DNA of 13,664 bases from Verrucomicrobia bacterium UBA1200 (GTDB lineage: Bacteria > Verrucomicrobiota > Kiritimatiellia > RFP12 > UBA1067), in NCBI GenBank assembly GCA_002309765.1, contig DBXY01000062.1, positions 1-13,664 on the forward strand, read 5' to 3'. Positions 11,446 to 13,664 of the stretch are shown one piece after another (the stretch's first letter is position 1; each line of letters opens with the position of its first letter). The notes below the pieces were generated by a model. That model was given only the letters and a program-made list of their open reading frames with translations, ran no database searches and was not told the DNA's origin. Made by a program: the position numbers and the translations under genes.

Positions 11446-13664
11446 ATGCCTGATTTCGTCCATCTCCACGTCCACACCACGTACTCGCTGCTCGACGGGC
11501 AGTGCCAGGTAAACGCGTTGGTGGAGCGCGCCCGCAAATGGGGAATGCCGGCGCTGGCGGTTACCGACCACGGCAACCTGTTCGCCCTGAAGGCGTTCCA
11601 CGATGCCTGCCACGCGACCAAGAAACAATTTCAGGATCTGCCAAAGATCAAGCCGATTCTGGGGTGCGAGGCGTATGTAACCAGCGCGGCCGACATTAAA
11701 ATTAAAGAAAAGGACGAAACCCGTTACCACCTGATCCTGCTGGCTAAAAACCGCGTAGGCTACCACAATCTGGTGCGGTTAATCAGCACCGCGCACATTG
11801 ACGGCTTCTACAACCGCCCGCGCATCAGCCACCAACTGCTGGAACAGTACCACGAAGGTTTGATCTGTTCTTCCGCCTGTATTCAAGGGGAAGTTGCCTA
11901 CGCAATTGACAATGACAATCTCGGCGAGGCGGAACGGATCGCCCGTTGGTACCAGCAGCTATTCGGCGAGGACTTCTATCTGGAAGTGATGGAACACCAG
12001 TCCGACAAATGGGCGGACCTCAACGCCGCGCAACGGGCGGATCTGCACATCACGCAGGAAATGATAGATAATCTTCAGGGCATTTTCCGTCGGCAGCAAA
12101 AGGTCACCCGCCACATGATCGAGCTGGGGAGCAAGCTCGGCATTCCGATTATCGCCACCAACGACGTCCATTTCCTGGACCGGGACGACGACGACTCCCA
12201 CGACGTGTTGCTCTGTCTCTCCACCGGCAGGAAACTCTCCGACGTTAAACGGATGTTCTACACCGGGGCGGAGTGGTTCAAGCCGGCCGACGAAATGGCG
12301 AAGATTTTCCCCGACCATCCGGAATTTCTGGCCAACACGCTGGCGCTGGCGGAAAAGGTTGAAGACTATCCGCTCGACTCCGATCCCATCATGCCGAAAT
12401 TCGACATCCCGGCAACCTTCGGCACGGAAGAGAGTTTCCTGGCTAAATATTCCCCGGAAATCTTGGAATCAATGTATCCCAAAGGCCGCGTGGAAAAACT
12501 GGGCGGTTACGACAAAGTGATACGTATCCAGCTGGAGGCGGAGTATTTAGCCTCGCTGGTCTGGGCGGGCGCGGAGAAACGCTGGGGCGACCCGCTGCCG
12601 CAGGAAACCGCCGAACGGCTGCAGTTTGAGTTGGATACCATCCGCACCATGGGTTTTCCCGGGTACTTCCTGATTGTGCAGGACTACATCAGCGCCGCCC
12701 GGAGCATGGGGGTGTGGGTCGGACCGGGCCGCGGCTCCGCCGCCGGGTCGGCGGTGGCCTACGCGCTTGGCATCACCAACGTCGACCCGCTAAAATTCGA
12801 CCTGCTGTTCGAACGGTTCCTGAACCCCGACCGAATCTCAATGCCGGATATCGACGTTGATTTCGATGACGACGGCCGCGCAAAGGTATTCGACTACATC
12901 ATCGAGAAATACGGGCAAGAGCATGTCGCGCACATTGTGACCTTCGGCCAGATGGCAGCCAAGAGTTCCATCAAAGATGTGGGACGGGTGATGGAATATC
13001 CGCTCGCCGATACCCTGAAGCTCGCCGCACTGGTTCCGGAAACGCCTAAAATCACCTTGGGGAAAGCCCGGGCCGAAGTCAAGGATTTAGACGAGGCGTT
13101 CAACTCCCCCGACCCTACAATCCGGTTGTTGATGGAGCGGGCGGGACGGCTGGAAGGATCGATCCGCCAGCCGGGAGTGCACGCCTGCGGAGTGATTATT
13201 TCACGCGACCCGCTGATTGACACCCTGCCGGTAATGCCCACTGACGGCGAGTCGCTGCTGACCACCCAATACGACGGACACTACGTTGAACCGGTCGGCC
13301 TGCTAAAGATGGACTTTCTGGGGCTGAAAACCCTCACGGTAGAAAAGGAGTGCGTAGCCCTGATCAAAAAGTTCCGGGGCATCGACCTCGACCCGGACAA
13401 AATCCCCGAAGACGACAAGGAGACCTACGAACTATTCGGACGCGGCGGTACCACCGGGCTGTTCCAGTTTGAATCGGAGGGCATGAAGAAGTACCTCATT
13501 GAACTTCAGCCGGAGCGCCTCGCCGACCTCGTGGCCATGAACGCGCTGTACCGTCCGGGCCCGCTCGCCTACATCCCCACGTTCATCGCCCGCAAGCAGG
13601 GCCGCGAGCCGATCGCGTACGACCATCCGCTCATGGAGACGTACCTGAAGGACACGTACGGCGT
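11446..13664 (+). CDS. dnaE: DnaE, DNA polymerase III alpha subunit (5' part; runs off the right edge)
   Basis: 739 codons are visible and the frame is open to the window end. Replicative polymerase alpha subunit. Residues 1-290 form the PHP domain (HLHVHTTYSLLDG, TDHGN, GCEAYV, YHLILLA, SSACIQGEV, TNDVHF). The polymerase domain follows, with GFPGYFLIVQDY, VGPGRGSAAGSAVAYALG, the active-site motif MPDIDVDFD (466-474) and LLKMDFLGLKTL carrying the third catalytic aspartate (Asp623). QPGVHACGVIIS and NALYRPGPL also match. The active-site motif comes roughly 65 residues later than in E. coli DnaE, owing to longer PHP and linker segments. The ATG is 39 nt after kdsA with only a GGGG-type ribosome site, so co-transcription with kdsA is probable. 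The finger, beta-clamp-binding and tau-binding parts lie outside the window. Confidence 0.96.
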   Translation, partial: MPDFVHLHVHTTYSLLDGQCQVNALVERARKWGMPALAVTDHGNLFALKAFHDACHATKKQFQDLPKIKPILGCEAYVTSAADIKIKEKDETRYHLILLAKNRVGYHNLVRLISTAHIDGFYNRPRISHQLLEQYHEGLICSSACIQGEVAYAIDNDNLGEAERIARWYQQLFGEDFYLEVMEHQSDKWADLNAAQRADLHITQEMIDNLQGIFRRQQKVTRHMIELGSKLGIPIIATNDVHFLDRDDDDSHDVLLCLSTGRKLSDVKRMFYTGAEWFKPADEMAKIFPDHPEFLANTLALAEKVEDYPLDSDPIMPKFDIPATFGTEESFLAKYSPEILESMYPKGRVEKLGGYDKVIRIQLEAEYLASLVWAGAEKRWGDPLPQETAERLQFELDTIRTMGFPGYFLIVQDYISAARSMGVWVGPGRGSAAGSAVAYALGITNVDPLKFDLLFERFLNPDRISMPDIDVDFDDDGRAKVFDYIIEKYGQEHVAHIVTFGQMAAKSSIKDVGRVMEYPLADTLKLAALVPETPKITLGKARAEVKDLDEAFNSPDPTIRLLMERAGRLEGSIRQPGVHACGVIISRDPLIDTLPVMPTDGESLLTTQYDGHYVEPVGLLKMDFLGLKTLTVEKECVALIKKFRGIDLDPDKIPEDDKETYELFGRGGTTGLFQFESEGMKKYLIELQPERLADLVAMNALYRPGPLAYIPTFIARKQGREPIAYDHPLMETYLKDTYG

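Noticed and set aside
1..13664. CRISPR arrays, tRNA/rRNA genes, insertion sequences, integrases, toxin-antitoxin or phage genes
   Set aside because: I looked for regular direct repeats, clover-leaf and transposase signatures and saw none; the repeats found are protein-level beta-strand units in one gene.

Overview
The window looks like part of the chromosome of an anaerobic, fermentative, Gram-negative bacterium. The bacterial-style promoters, an electron-bifurcating hydrogenase operon, kdsA (LPS core synthesis), a Lol-type lipoprotein signal, and a very large secreted protein with PATR-like repeats and discoidin-like domains all fit the PVC group. A Kiritimatiellota/Verrucomicrobiota relative is my best guess from family knowledge; no marker gene in the window proves it.

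Layout. Positions 1-2060 (minus strand) hold the 5' part of an [FeFe]-hydrogenase / NADH-oxidoreductase operon. In transcription order it is a NuoE/HndA-like [2Fe-2S] subunit, a small GHKL ATPase-domain protein, an HndB-like ferredoxin, and a NuoF/HydB/HndC-like flavoprotein that runs off the left edge. The catalytic hydrogenase subunit would lie beyond the edge. Positions 2061-2374 are a divergent intergenic region with a good sigma70-type promoter facing each way, plus a perfect hairpin in the hydrogenase leader.

Positions 2375-10551 (plus strand) hold four consecutive genes whose products are all predicted to leave the cytoplasm: a lipoprotein fusing a type I phosphodiesterase/nucleotide pyrophosphatase to a LamG-like domain; a 1336-residue signal-peptide protein of beta-strand repeats with two discoidin-like modules; a secreted nucleoside-hydrolase-family protein; and a secreted CE7 (acetylxylan-esterase-type) hydrolase with an N-terminal Ig-like domain. 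I see no regulator, transporter, transposase or tRNA next to them. The simplest reading is a surface/periplasmic scavenging module in which polymer- or nucleotide-derived material is bound, then dephosphorylated or cleaved, deribosylated and deacetylated. That joint function is inference.

Positions 10597-13664 (plus strand) return to housekeeping genes: kdsA (metal-dependent, Cys type) and dnaE (5' 739 codons). The DnaE PHP domain keeps all nine metal-ligand positions known from proofreading-active homologues.

No RNA gene, CRISPR array, insertion sequence or convincing intrinsic terminator was seen. The most unusual material is the secreted four-gene module and its 4 kb repeat protein, followed by the GHKL ATPase inside the hydrogenase operon.
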